Source of the DNA: Anabaena sp. UHCC 0204
Lineage (GTDB): Bacteria > Cyanobacteriota > Cyanobacteriia > Cyanobacteriales > Nostocaceae
DNA: 64,000 bases
Direction of reading: 5' to 3'
Assembly (NCBI RefSeq): GCF_009711975.1
Contig: NZ_VIKW01000002.1
Span: forward strand, 88,240 to 152,239
The position numbers and the translations under genes were made by a program. Shown here piece by piece: positions 17,180 to 25,952 of this stretch (the stretch's first letter is position 1; each line of letters starts with the position of its first letter). Below the pieces are notes generated by a model. It saw only the letters and a program-made list of their open reading frames with translations, did not search any database and had not been told where the DNA came from.

Positions 17180-19453
17180 CTAACCGCAATCCTCAGCCTC
17201 ACAAAGACGACGAACATTCAGAATATCACTCATTTTTTTAAGTTGAGCAAATAAATGTTCCAATTGAGAACAATCGCGGACATCAATACCCAAATCCATC
17301 AAAGCAGGTTGTCCCAGAGAAGTTTTCACTTGAGCATGACGGACATTAATACCTTGGTCACTCAACCGTGATAAAACATCCTTTAATACCCCCACACGGT
17401 CAAGCGCCTCAATTTGTAAATTAATAGGATAAGTATGAGGACGACCGCGATTTTCCATAGCTGAGTTCCAACGCACGGGAACTAACCGCTCATACTCAAC
17501 ATGATCTACATTATGACAGCCTTGGCGATGGATTGATATTCCTCTACCGCGTGTGACAACACCCACAATTGGTTCACCGGGAATAGGGGTACAACAGCCA
17601 GCAATATGATGAACCAAACCCTCCACTCCAATAATGGGAGAATCACTAGCACGAGAACTAATTGGTGGTGTATCCCGTGAAGTTTTTGCTGTTGATTCTT
17701 TGGGAATAAATGTAATGACATCAGTAACAGGTTGTCTCGCTTTAACGACTTCCCGCCAACGGTTCAGCACTAAGTTTGAGGTAATTTCCCCATATCCCAA
17801 ACCCGCAAGTAAATCTTCCACACTGTGATAATTACATTTTTCCGCCACAGTGTGCATAGCATCAGATTTGAGCAAACTTTCAAAACCAGTTTTACCCAAT
17901 TCCTTTTCTAATAAATCTCTGCCTCTAGCGATATTTTCTTCTCGGCGCGATCGCTTGTACCATTGTTTAATCCGATACTTAGCCGCTGAAGTGCTAACAA
18001 AATTTAACCAATCTAAACTAGGATGACTATTCTTTTGGGTAATAATGTCAACAATATCGCCATTATGCAGTCGCGTTGACAAAGGCACAATGCGTCCATT
18101 TACTCTTGCTCCAGCACAGTGATTTCCAACTTCTGTATGAATCCGATAGGCAAAATCTATACTTGTAGAACCAGGACTTAAAGGCACAACATCCCCCTTA
18201 GGGGTGAAGACATAAACGTCATCTTCAAATAGATTGTCTTTAACACTATCTAAGTATTCCTGAGCATCTTTTAAATCACTCTGCCAATCTAGCAACTGGC
18301 GTAACCAAGTAAACTTTTCCTCAGAGCTTGTTAAATTAGTATGATCAGAACCACCGGTTTCTTTATATTTCCAATGGGCAGCAATTCCATACTCCGCAAT
18401 ATGGTGCATTTCCAAGGTGCGAATTTGCACTTCTAAAGGGCGGCCAGTCAAGCCAATTACCCCAGTATGGAGGGACTGATAATGGTTTGGTTTAGGCAAT
18501 CCAATGTAGTCTTTAAATCTACCAGGAATGGGACGAAAAGAATCATGAACCACTGCCAAAGCCCGATAGCATTCTTCATTCGTTTGGACAATAATTCGCA
18601 GCGCCGCCAAATCATAAATTTCATGAAATTCCTTTTGCTGCCGTTGCATTTTTTGATAAATGCTATAAAGGTGTTTGGGACGACCGCTAATTTCCAGACA
18701 ATTAACACCAGCTTTGAGTAACCGACGGCGCAAAGTATCCGTAGCCTTGAGTAATTTTTCTTCCCGTGCCGTGCGTTTTTCAGCTACACTTTGCTGAGTT
18801 TCTCGATAGGCTTCTGGTTCTAAATATTTAAATGCTAAATCTTCTAATTCCCATTTAATTTGCCAAATTCCCAAGCGATTCGCTAAAGGAGCAAAAATAT
18901 CTCGTGTTTCTTGGGCGCTGCGTTGACGACTAGCTGCTGACATATATTGAAGAGTTCGCATATTATGCAAACGGTCCGCCAGTTTCACCACAATTACCCG
19001 AATATCTTGCGCCATAGCCAAAAACATTCGCCGGAAGTTTTCCGCTTGACTTTCGGTTTTGCTAGTAAAGTTGATTTTCGATAACTTAGTCACGCCTTCT
19101 ACCAACAGCCGTACTTCTGGACCAAAACGTGCTTCTATATCTTCAACTGTAATTTCTGTATCTTCAACTACATCATGGAGTAAACCGGCTGCTATCATAG
19201 CAGGACTACCACCTAATTCACGGAGTATTTCAGCTACAGCAACAGGATGGGCAATATACGGTTCTCCCGATTTACGAGTTTGACCCCCATGTAGTTGATA
19301 GGCAAACTGAAATGCCCGACAAATTAAGGCGTTACCGTTATACGTTCGGTCTTCTTCCTCAGTAAGTATCGGTGCAGGTGGTTCAATTAAACATTTGTTA
19401 AGCCAGTCTGGGAGAACGACATCAATGGGGGATTTGATAGCTACACTACTCAT
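17180..19453 (-). CDS. Bifunctional (p)ppGpp synthetase/hydrolase, RelA/SpoT family
   Basis: 757 residues with the complete Rsh layout. HD hydrolase about 50-200 (HPVAVAEILREL, LLHDVVEDTEIT and KLADRLHNMRTL). Synthetase about 240-370 (SGRPKHLYSIYQKM, YDLAALRIIV, RFKDYIGLPKPNHYQSLHTGV). TGS domain about 410-475 (VYVFTPKGDVVPLSPGSTSIDFAY). C-terminal zinc-finger region with HHIAGCCTPIPGEPIVG, then an ACT domain about 680-750. Both HD and synthetase residues look intact, so it can make and break the alarmone. It is the stringent-response enzyme of this genome. The 292-base spacer before it holds three hairpins. Confidence 0.94.
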   Translation of the reverse strand: MSSVAIKSPIDVVLPDWLNKCLIEPPAPILTEEEDRTYNGNALICRAFQFAYQLHGGQTRKSGEPYIAHPVAVAEILRELGGSPAMIAAGLLHDVVEDTEITVEDIEARFGPEVRLLVEGVTKLSKINFTSKTESQAENFRRMFLAMAQDIRVIVVKLADRLHNMRTLQYMSAASRQRSAQETRDIFAPLANRLGIWQIKWELEDLAFKYLEPEAYRETQQSVAEKRTAREEKLLKATDTLRRRLLKAGVNCLEISGRPKHLYSIYQKMQRQQKEFHEIYDLAALRIIVQTNEECYRALAVVHDSFRPIPGRFKDYIGLPKPNHYQSLHTGVIGLTGRPLEVQIRTLEMHHIAEYGIAAHWKYKETGGSDHTNLTSSEEKFTWLRQLLDWQSDLKDAQEYLDSVKDNLFEDDVYVFTPKGDVVPLSPGSTSIDFAYRIHTEVGNHCAGARVNGRIVPLSTRLHNGDIVDIITQKNSHPSLDWLNFVSTSAAKYRIKQWYKRSRREENIARGRDLLEKELGKTGFESLLKSDAMHTVAEKCNYHSVEDLLAGLGYGEITSNLVLNRWREVVKARQPVTDVITFIPKESTAKTSRDTPPISSRASDSPIIGVEGLVHHIAGCCTPIPGEPIVGVVTRGRGISIHRQGCHNVDHVEYERLVPVRWNSAMENRGRPHTYPINLQIEALDRVGVLKDVLSRLSDQGINVRHAQVKTSLGQPALMDLGIDVRDCSQLEHLFAQLKKMSDILNVRRLCEAEDCG

Positions 19454-19500
19454 AAAATCAAAAAGGTGATATGTGGATAGGTTAGGAGATAAGTCAAATT

Positions 19501-19528
19501 GACAGCACCTCTATAAATAGATGCTGTC
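19501..19528 (-). promoter_or_regulatory. Hairpin in the leader of the RelA/SpoT gene
   Basis: GACAGCA (19501-19507) pairs with TGCTGTC (19522-19528), and inside it CTAT pairs with ATAG. It lies about 50 bases upstream of the ATG on the minus strand, so it may sit in the 5' leader. A role is not known. Confidence 0.35.
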
Positions 19529-19555
19529 GTCTAGTGGTCTAGAAACAAAGTTGGA

Positions 19556-19589
19556 GATGATGATGTCCTAATTGCCTGTGGTCATCATC
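19556..19589. promoter_or_regulatory. GATGATGA inverted repeat between rsh and patD-like gene
   Basis: GATGATGA at 19556-19563 and TCATCATC at 19582-19589 form an 8-bp inverted repeat with an 18-base centre. It could be an operator or a hairpin; the sequence alone does not tell. Confidence 0.3.
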
Positions 19590-19635
19590 CATAGTCAGTT
19601 TCCTTCAAACATAATCAAAAAAACTATTGACGACA

Positions 19636-19670
19636 AACCAAGCCTCAAACTAAAATTTGAGACTTGTGGT
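19636..19670. promoter_or_regulatory. Imperfect hairpin upstream of the patD-like gene
   Basis: AACCAAGCCTCAAA and TTTGAGACTTGTGGTT pair with two mismatches or bulges around a CTAAAA loop. It lies about 75 bases before the next ATG. Confidence 0.3.
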
Positions 19671-19745
19671 TTTGATAAGAAACAAAAGAAAGTTGGTTGT
19701 ATAAGAAAATTTTCTTGACATTAATACTATCTTAACTAGCAACAG

Positions 19746-20099
19746 ATGTCTTTTAATTGTGATAAATATCAGGAATTGGCAACATTTCTAGATGAGTTAC
19801 GGGCTAATGTAACGGTAGGTAAAGTTAATTTACACGAATTAAAGCAGAATTTAGCCCAATTACAGGAATTTTTTGTGCAGCAAATTGTCCCTTTAGTTGA
19901 TGCTAACTACCTGGAACAGTCCTATAAAACGGAGATAAATAAGCAATTGCGGCTGTTGGAAGTAGATGTCATGTTTCTCCAAGGTGCAAAGCAATTAACA
20001 ACATCACAATCGAGGCTGAAAACCATTGAAGAACGTATTGACACTTTAAGCAAATATTGTCAAGCTATTACCCAGCCAATAAAACAGGAAGAAAAATAA
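19746..20099 (+). CDS. patD: PatD-like heterocyst-frequency protein
   Basis: 117 residues, all helical with coiled-coil character and no membrane segment. The order of motifs (CDKYQELATFLDELR, FFVQQIVPL, YKTEINKQLRLLEVDVMFLQGAKQ, SRLKTIEERIDTL, then YCQAI) resembles, from memory, the heterocyst frequency control protein PatD of Anabaena. That protein is a small soluble one reported to bind FtsZ and to limit the number of cells that differentiate. The match is by recall, not by alignment. The gene is alone, divergent from the rsh gene. I saw no perfect GTA-N8-TAC NtcA box in the last 120 bases upstream. Confidence 0.6.
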   Translation: MSFNCDKYQELATFLDELRANVTVGKVNLHELKQNLAQLQEFFVQQIVPLVDANYLEQSYKTEINKQLRLLEVDVMFLQGAKQLTTSQSRLKTIEERIDTLSKYCQAITQPIKQEEK

Positions 20100-20180
20100 A
20101 TTTTTACATATCGCTTTTATTACCTTACCTTTATGGGATGTGAAGTTGGCGGTTTGAGTTAGATTAGATAAGAGTTTTTT

Positions 20181-20203
20181 CTCGCAGAGACGCAGAGGCA
20201 TGG
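20181..20203. repeat. Dispersed CGCAGAGACGCAGAGGCATGG element
   Basis: A divergent copy of the CGCAGAGGCGCAGAG family, after the patD-like gene. Confidence 0.65.
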
Positions 20204-20234
20204 AGAAGAGCGCGGAAGGAATTTATTTGAATTT

Positions 20235-21182
20235 TCAGTTAATATTTTGACTATTAACTGCTTTTTGAGCGTAATTTATGTATTTCTGATAATCAATTAT
20301 CTTTTGCTGTGCTGCTTCATAATTAGGATCAGAAATTGGTACTTTTTTCATCATTTCTATAACTTTTTCCCATGCAATACTTGATTGATACCACTCGGCT
20401 TTACTTTTAGCAATGCGAGTTATTTGTGCTGCTCTTTTAGCTAAATTCATAGCTTCTTCAAATTTATTTTTTTGTTGTGAAATTGAAGATATTGGGGAAG
20501 TTATTGATGATTTTTTTGATTCTTTCATTTGAGTGAAATCATTATCTCCCTTTAGGTTATTTGGTTCTACTTTTACATGATCAATTTGAGATTCTTGGTT
20601 AGGAATAGTATTTGTTAATGAGATTGACAATAAACGTCTTTTAAATAAAAAATCAACTTGATAAATTAATGCCCCAGTAGTTATCCAAGTTAATCCCAAT
20701 ATCGTTAATATAGTTTCTTGATAACTTTCATAATCTCTATAAAACTTGGTGGTTTCATAAAAATTTATATCCGAAATAGGACTTAAAAATATAGTGAGAA
20801 GAGATGCTATTAGTGAAGATAAACAAATAACTAACCAACCATATAAACCTTCCCAAATACTCACTATTGTTGGTATATATCCTTGAACATTTTGCATCTC
20901 TGGAGATTGAATTTTAGGGAATAATTTTTTGATAAATATATGAAATATATGGTGAGTAAAAGTAATTATAAAAATTGGCAAGATAATTACCAAGATTGTA
21001 ACTATCATGAATAATTCTGGACTATTGGCAAAATTAGCCATTTTATAGCCAATATTACCAGTAAATGATATTATTCTAATAATAATTCCTAAAAATAAGG
21101 CTAAAATAAAGGCTTTTAACCAGGAACTAGGATATGGAAACCACTCTGGCCAAGTAGATTTGTTCGGCTTCGGCTTAGTCAT
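20235..21182 (-). CDS. Hypothetical membrane protein with C-terminal helical repeat
   Basis: 315 residues. About four membrane segments lie in the first 190 residues (near 18-40, 60-85, 112-135 and 160-185). A linker rich in S, N and T follows. The C-terminal soluble part (about 240-310) has a helical pattern, AMNLAKRAAQITRIAKSKAEW, SSIAWEKVIEMMKKVP and DPNYEAAQQKIIDYQKYINY. A similar short helical motif with W and VP-x-S/D-P-x-Y positions occurs in other cyanobacterial membrane proteins and may be TPR-like. It is divergent from the next gene, also a multi-pass membrane protein, with about 200 bases between. Function unknown. Confidence 0.65.
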   Translation of the reverse strand: MTKPKPNKSTWPEWFPYPSSWLKAFILALFLGIIIRIISFTGNIGYKMANFANSPELFMIVTILVIILPIFIITFTHHIFHIFIKKLFPKIQSPEMQNVQGYIPTIVSIWEGLYGWLVICLSSLIASLLTIFLSPISDINFYETTKFYRDYESYQETILTILGLTWITTGALIYQVDFLFKRRLLSISLTNTIPNQESQIDHVKVEPNNLKGDNDFTQMKESKKSSITSPISSISQQKNKFEEAMNLAKRAAQITRIAKSKAEWYQSSIAWEKVIEMMKKVPISDPNYEAAQQKIIDYQKYINYAQKAVNSQNIN

Positions 21183-21262
21183 AACTGCTACAAAGTAAAT
21201 TATACGTATAGTATCACTATAGTGTCATTTTAAACTTAATATTTATACCACACTCTTGATTT

Positions 21263-21292
21263 CTCTCTGTGACTCTGCGCCTCTGCGTGAGA
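21263..21292. repeat. Dispersed CTCTGCGCCTCTGCGTGAGA element
   Basis: A copy very close to that at 17121-17150, including the GTGAGATAAAAAA ending, in the divergent spacer between two membrane-protein genes. Confidence 0.75.
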
Positions 21293-21389
21293 TAAAAAAA
21301 GTGAAGCCAACTAAAAATTCTCTAAAATAAACAAGTAACCAGAAAATGGTAAATTAATTTCAGTTGTAACTATTCTAAATCCTGTTTAT

Positions 21390-22631
21390 ATGTTTACTCG
21401 AATCCGTCGTCTTTTAAGTCGTTTTTTTAATAACTCTCGGACAGTTAACAATGAACCACTAAATAAAGTAAGTTTAATTGTAATTATCTTAGTTGATATT
21501 TTCATTCTCATCAACGTTTTTACAGGTTTAAATAATATTAGTGAATGGCATCTTAGCCCATACCAAGCTTATCCATGTTATACCGAATGGGATAATTACA
21601 AAACACAAACTACCAAAAATAAAGATTATGAAATCCTGAGAAATTCATTACCTTACGGTAGCAATGAGCAAAGAGTTCGGCAAAGATATCAAGATGTAGA
21701 AGTTGGACATTTAGGTAAAGTTTCCGAAATATGTTTGAACTATGGCGAGTCTAAAGATAAACTGAATAATCCGCAAAATCAGAAAATTCTCACAACAATA
21801 AATCAGACACAAGATAAAATTAATAGTCTTGAACAAGCAAATGCTACTATTCGTCAGCAATATGATTCTACGCTATTAGAAAAAATTGCTGGACAATCTT
21901 CAGCAAATTCGATTAATCAAGTGCGTGCAGAAAAAGCTAAACAGGAATTAGCACAAAATAGCCAGAAAATTTCTACTTTAAAACAGGAAATTAATAATCT
22001 ACAGAATCAACTGCTGACAAAACCTGAAAGTATCGCTTTTCTGTCTTTTCTCAAAGATGAAACTAAATTTAATCAAGTTAAAAAAGGCTATGAAGACGCT
22101 TCATTTTGGTATCCTAGCATCCAACTATTTTTTCAATCTATCTTTTTAGTTCCATTAATTTTGATTGCATTATTAGTTAACAACTTTAGCCAAAACAAAG
22201 GATATGGATTAATAGCATTAATTAGCTGGCATTTGCTAGTTATATTTTTAATTCCGTTAATTCTGAAAATATTCCAATTTCTACAAATTGGTATTATCTT
22301 TCAATTTTTATTTGATGTCATTAGTTCCCTGTTTGGGGGATTAATTTTCCTAATTAGTTACGCTTATATTTTGCTAATTCCCTTAATTGGCTTTGGCATG
22401 ATTAAATTCTTCCAAACAGTTGTATTTAATCCTAAAGTTCAAGCAGTTAGCCGAATTCAAAAATCCCGCTGTATTCGGTGTGGAAAGAAAATCCGTCCTC
22501 AAGATAACCACTGTCCACACTGCGGTTATTATCAATATGTAGAATGCCACAATTGTCATAATTTGACCTACAAAGAATTACCTTATTGTCATCATTGTGG
22601 TGCTGATCAACATTCCCATACCAGTGCTTAA
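21390..22631 (+). CDS. Membrane protein with coiled coil and C-terminal zinc ribbons
   Basis: 413 residues, family not recognised. TM1 is at about 24-43. An extracytoplasmic coiled-coil region at about 130-215 (NQTQDKINSLEQANATIRQQ, QNSQKISTLKQEINNLQNQL) is followed by a group of about four membrane segments (245-345). The cytoplasmic tail has three to four zinc knuckles: CIRCG, CPHCG, CHNC and CHHCG. So it seems to be a membrane protein with a periplasmic coiled coil and an internal zinc-binding tail, a layout that suggests a complex-building or regulatory role. That is inference. It may pair with the divergent neighbour 20235-21182. Confidence 0.7.
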   Translation: MFTRIRRLLSRFFNNSRTVNNEPLNKVSLIVIILVDIFILINVFTGLNNISEWHLSPYQAYPCYTEWDNYKTQTTKNKDYEILRNSLPYGSNEQRVRQRYQDVEVGHLGKVSEICLNYGESKDKLNNPQNQKILTTINQTQDKINSLEQANATIRQQYDSTLLEKIAGQSSANSINQVRAEKAKQELAQNSQKISTLKQEINNLQNQLLTKPESIAFLSFLKDETKFNQVKKGYEDASFWYPSIQLFFQSIFLVPLILIALLVNNFSQNKGYGLIALISWHLLVIFLIPLILKIFQFLQIGIIFQFLFDVISSLFGGLIFLISYAYILLIPLIGFGMIKFFQTVVFNPKVQAVSRIQKSRCIRCGKKIRPQDNHCPHCGYYQYVECHNCHNLTYKELPYCHHCGADQHSHTSA

Positions 22632-22870
22632 AAACCGAGAGGACTATATATTTTATTACAAACACCCTGAGAGAATGCGTCTTGGAGATGATCCGGAAGA
22701 GTAAACCACAGTTATCAAGTCCCTAGTCTCTATCTTTTGTTTATTGCCTTTTCAGCCTCTAGTCTCTATCTTTCCGTTGGATATTCGTGTTAAATGGTGA
22801 GTATTAACGAAATTTGTTAACTTAAGATGATATCTACAAGGTGTCAATCTTAACCTATTGAGGACTGAAC

Positions 22871-23593
22871 ATGAGAAATATTATTCTTCGTAAAAGTTTT
22901 TTAGCCTTACCAAGTCTGGCCGTACTGACAATTTTAGGTAGCGGATTATCTGTAAATGCTCAGACAGCCGAACCAGAAACAATAGACTTATCCACAAACC
23001 AAGAATTAATATCCACCGTTGCTACCGAAGAAATAGCCAACCGGACAATGACACCTCAACCAGGAACAGTGGAAACTTCATCAGCCATGCTCAATCCTGG
23101 TTTTACAGAACCTAGCGCACAAACAGAACCATCGAATCAAGTAGCACAAGCTGACATTGAAATAGGAAGAGGAACTCGTGGTGGTAGTAGCTATATTGGT
23201 GTTGGTGGAAACATTGGTATCTCTGGAGGCTCTTCCGACTTGAGTGATGGTAACTTCAGCGTTATTAGTAAAATTGGTATCACCAGAACTCTATCAGCTA
23301 GACCATCCGTCCTCCTCGGAAACAACACAACAATTCTGATTCCTGTCACCTACGACTTTTCCTTTCAAACAGCAGATCCATTTGCTGAACCTTTAGCGAT
23401 CGCTCCTTATGTAGGAGTAGGTGCAGTCATTAAAACTGGTGATCAATCAGAAACTGCTTTTCTAGTAACTGGTGGTGTAGACGTACCTCTAAATAATAGA
23501 TTTACAGCCACGGCTGCTGTAAACGCTGGCTTTTTTAATGAAACTGATATTGGACTTTTATTAGGAGTTGGTTATAACTTCAGTGGATTTTAA
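22871..23593 (+). CDS. Outer-membrane beta-barrel-like protein
   Basis: 240 residues with a signal peptide (about 1-30, cut after SVNAQ). A Thr/Pro/Glu-rich stretch (about 35-95) is followed by a barrel-like part of alternating hydrophobic residues and glycines (GSSYIGVGGNIGISGGSSDLS, VISKIGITRTL, IAPYVGVGAVIKTG, FLVTGGVDV, GLLLGVGYNFSGF). The C-terminus ends in phenylalanine, as outer-membrane proteins typically do for insertion. Probable six to eight strands, role not known. The family resembles small outer-membrane proteins seen in Nostocales, but I cannot name it. Confidence 0.65.
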   Translation: MRNIILRKSFLALPSLAVLTILGSGLSVNAQTAEPETIDLSTNQELISTVATEEIANRTMTPQPGTVETSSAMLNPGFTEPSAQTEPSNQVAQADIEIGRGTRGGSSYIGVGGNIGISGGSSDLSDGNFSVISKIGITRTLSARPSVLLGNNTTILIPVTYDFSFQTADPFAEPLAIAPYVGVGAVIKTGDQSETAFLVTGGVDVPLNNRFTATAAVNAGFFNETDIGLLLGVGYNFSGF

Positions 23594-23673
23594 AAGATAG
23601 GAGTTCCGTAGGGGCGCAGGGTCTGCGCCCAGCATATCAGAGGAAAAAAGAAAATTCCTCCCCTGCTTCCAAT

Positions 23674-24963
23674 CTACTTAGGACTAACCTTATCAATCAC
23701 CTTAATTTTACCGTCATCTCCGACAGTCCAGACATCGTAAGTACCAATGACATCGCCGTTAGCATCAACATCCACATCACCGCTTGCGCCTTGGTAATTG
23801 ATCTGTTTCCCTTCTTTGAGTAGCTTCAATCCTGCACAGACATCACTTACAGGTGTACCATCGCCAGTGGATACTTCCCGAATTTTACTAGCAATACCCA
23901 CCCCTGTATTATCCTTAGCAGCTTGGGCTGCTAATACCAATAACGCCGCAGCGTCCCAAGCTTGAGGTGCGTATTCTCCTGGTGAACCACCTTTTTTCTC
24001 TTGCCAAAGTTTATTAAAATTTTCTAACCCTTTACCGCTAGAACCAGGGACTGTCCCAATAGCCCCAGATAAAATATACTTGCCGTCACTACTTTTACCT
24101 ACTTGTTCGGGGAAACTAGCGGATTTTACACCGTCTGTGAGTAAAATCTGTACTCCTTTAGTCACACCTTGCTGGTAAGCAGCTTTGAGAAATAAACTCC
24201 CAGTTTCCGCATATAACACACCTAAAACTGCATCTGGTTTTCCAGCAAAGGCAGCATTTGCTTCTGTATCAAAAGTTTGAGCTTTGGGATCGTAGCGAAC
24301 AGGTTTATCCTTATTAACTACTGTTCCTCCTAATTTTTCAAAAGTTTCCACAAATGCTTTTTCAAAACCCACACCATAGTCATTGTTAATCACTACTGTG
24401 GAAACTCGTTTAAAACCTTTTTGTTTAGCAAGTTGGGCTAAAGCTAATGCTTGGTAAGTATCAGGAGGCGCAGTCCGCGCCCAATATCCCTGAAAGTCGC
24501 CTTTTTTAGCTTTGTCGGTAAATACGGGGCTAGTGCTTCCAGGAGAAATTAGCATCACCTTATTCGGAACAGCCACAGAAACCGCCGCAGTCGAAACGCT
24601 ACTAGCAAAAGAACCGACTACACCAGCTACCTTATCTAAAGTTGCTAATTTCGTCATCCCCGCAGCGCCCGCTTTGGGGTCGGTTTGGTCGTCTACTTCG
24701 ACTAAACTGACTTTTTCACCATTCACACCCCCACAAGCATTGACTGTCTCTACAAGTAAGGGAACTGAACCTACCATTTGTTGGCCAATGGAAGCCAAGT
24801 CACCTGTTGTTGGTAATAAACTACCAATTTTTAATCCTTTAGCATTACTGGTAGTATTACTTCCGGTAGGTGATGAAGGATTAGGATTTTCGCAAGCGGC
24901 TAGAAACAACCCACTGGCTAGGGTAGCTATACTTAAAGCTAGGGAAACACGAGGTCTTAACAT
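23674..24963 (-). CDS. Branched-chain-type amino acid ABC transporter binding lipoprotein
   Basis: About 429 residues from the ATG at 24963; a GTG at 24990 would add nine residues without improving the signal. The signal peptide ends in a lipobox (GLFLAAC) near residue 23, so the mature protein is a lipoprotein. The mature part is a type I periplasmic binding protein of the Peripla_BP_6 group: GLKIGSLLPTTGDLASIGQQ, DDQTDPKAGAAG, VVGSFASSVSTAAV, VVINNDYGVGFEKAF. Ligands of the group are amino acids, amides and urea. No permease or ATPase genes lie nearby, so it must work with a transporter coded elsewhere; NatB is a candidate but not established. Confidence 0.85.
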   Translation of the reverse strand: MLRPRVSLALSIATLASGLFLAACENPNPSSPTGSNTTSNAKGLKIGSLLPTTGDLASIGQQMVGSVPLLVETVNACGGVNGEKVSLVEVDDQTDPKAGAAGMTKLATLDKVAGVVGSFASSVSTAAVSVAVPNKVMLISPGSTSPVFTDKAKKGDFQGYWARTAPPDTYQALALAQLAKQKGFKRVSTVVINNDYGVGFEKAFVETFEKLGGTVVNKDKPVRYDPKAQTFDTEANAAFAGKPDAVLGVLYAETGSLFLKAAYQQGVTKGVQILLTDGVKSASFPEQVGKSSDGKYILSGAIGTVPGSSGKGLENFNKLWQEKKGGSPGEYAPQAWDAAALLVLAAQAAKDNTGVGIASKIREVSTGDGTPVSDVCAGLKLLKEGKQINYQGASGDVDVDANGDVIGTYDVWTVGDDGKIKVIDKVSPK

Positions 24964-25112
24964 AGAGAGATTAACTTCTGATATATTCACAAAACTTAAT
25001 ACAGATACATCTGCATTAACTCTTTAAATCGTAAATGATAACATTCTTGTGACCTATCCAGAAATCATTGTCAACTCTCATTTTTCCGTAATCTCTGTGG
25101 TTAGTTTTGAGC

Positions 25113-25889
25113 TTACTTTTGGGTAAGTGTTTTTAATTGAAGATTGACTTTTTCACCAGGGTTAGGGGCGATTACCTTGGTTGTTAAATTGTTTTTCTCT
25201 AATAATGTCTGAAATTCTTCCACTGTTCCCCTAGCTTGGAGAAATTTGATCAGCAGTCCCTCAAACAAAATATCCCCTCCTGCTGCGGTAGGGAGTATAA
25301 ATTGAGGTTTTACTAATTTTGCCACTTCTAAGGCGCTATTCATGCCTTTGATAATCGGACCGAGTACAGGTAATCCCAAATCAATAATTGGTGTAATTAC
25401 TACGTCAATGGGTGCTACCTCTTTTAGTTGGGGGGAATGATAGCCATGAGGTTCATAATACAATGTGGAATTACTTGCTAAATCTTTGAGCAAATAGCCA
25501 TTTTCTAACAAGGTTGGTCCAATGGGAGAACCGGGAAAAGCTTTGATTTCTACTTGATTATTTAAGGTGAAAGTTTCACCATGATTGAGGCTGATTATTT
25601 GTTGATAACCCAGTTGTTCTACTACTTTGGCTGCATTGGGAGAAGCAACAACAGGAATATTTTTATCAAGTTGCTTTAAAGTGGGTGGATGTGCGTGATC
25701 TTCTAAGCCTTGAGAAAGTAGAATTAAATTTATATGATCTGGTATTGATCGATCCTGAGAACGAGAACCTTTAAATAACCAATCTAAATTATTAAAGGTT
25801 AAATTACCAATTAACCAAGGGTCAATTAGTATCCGCTGTTCACCAATTTCAATCAACCAACTATTGCTATCTAACCAAGTAAAGTTCAT
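25113..25889 (-). CDS. MBL-fold metallo-hydrolase
   Basis: 258 residues. The fold is shown by FTWLDSNSWLIEIGEQRILIDPWLIG at the start and by the metal motif SQGLEDHAHPPTL, in which the usual first histidine of HxHxDH is replaced by Ser/Gln but D-H remains. IKAFPGSPIGPTLLENGYLL and YYEPHGYHSP fit the UPF0173 / UlaG-like group. Substrate unknown. It begins 63 bases after the patatin gene on the same strand, so it may belong to the dynamin-RdcB-patatin operon upstream. The altered metal motif is a reason for care about activity. Confidence 0.8.
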   Translation of the reverse strand: MNFTWLDSNSWLIEIGEQRILIDPWLIGNLTFNNLDWLFKGSRSQDRSIPDHINLILLSQGLEDHAHPPTLKQLDKNIPVVASPNAAKVVEQLGYQQIISLNHGETFTLNNQVEIKAFPGSPIGPTLLENGYLLKDLASNSTLYYEPHGYHSPQLKEVAPIDVVITPIIDLGLPVLGPIIKGMNSALEVAKLVKPQFILPTAAGGDILFEGLLIKFLQARGTVEEFQTLLEKNNLTTKVIAPNPGEKVNLQLKTLTQK

Positions 25890-25952
25890 AATTAAGAGTT
25901 GCTAAAAAAGTTTTTTGATGATAATTAGAAGTTTGTACAGGAGTCAAAAGGA

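Noticed and set aside
17634..17828. Plus-strand frames inside the RelA/SpoT gene
   Set aside because: Shadows of the real gene; similar ones occur at 18467 and 19059.
23674..24963. Naming the binding protein NatB or UrtA
   Set aside because: No permease genes are adjacent and the ligand cannot be read from the sequence by eye.
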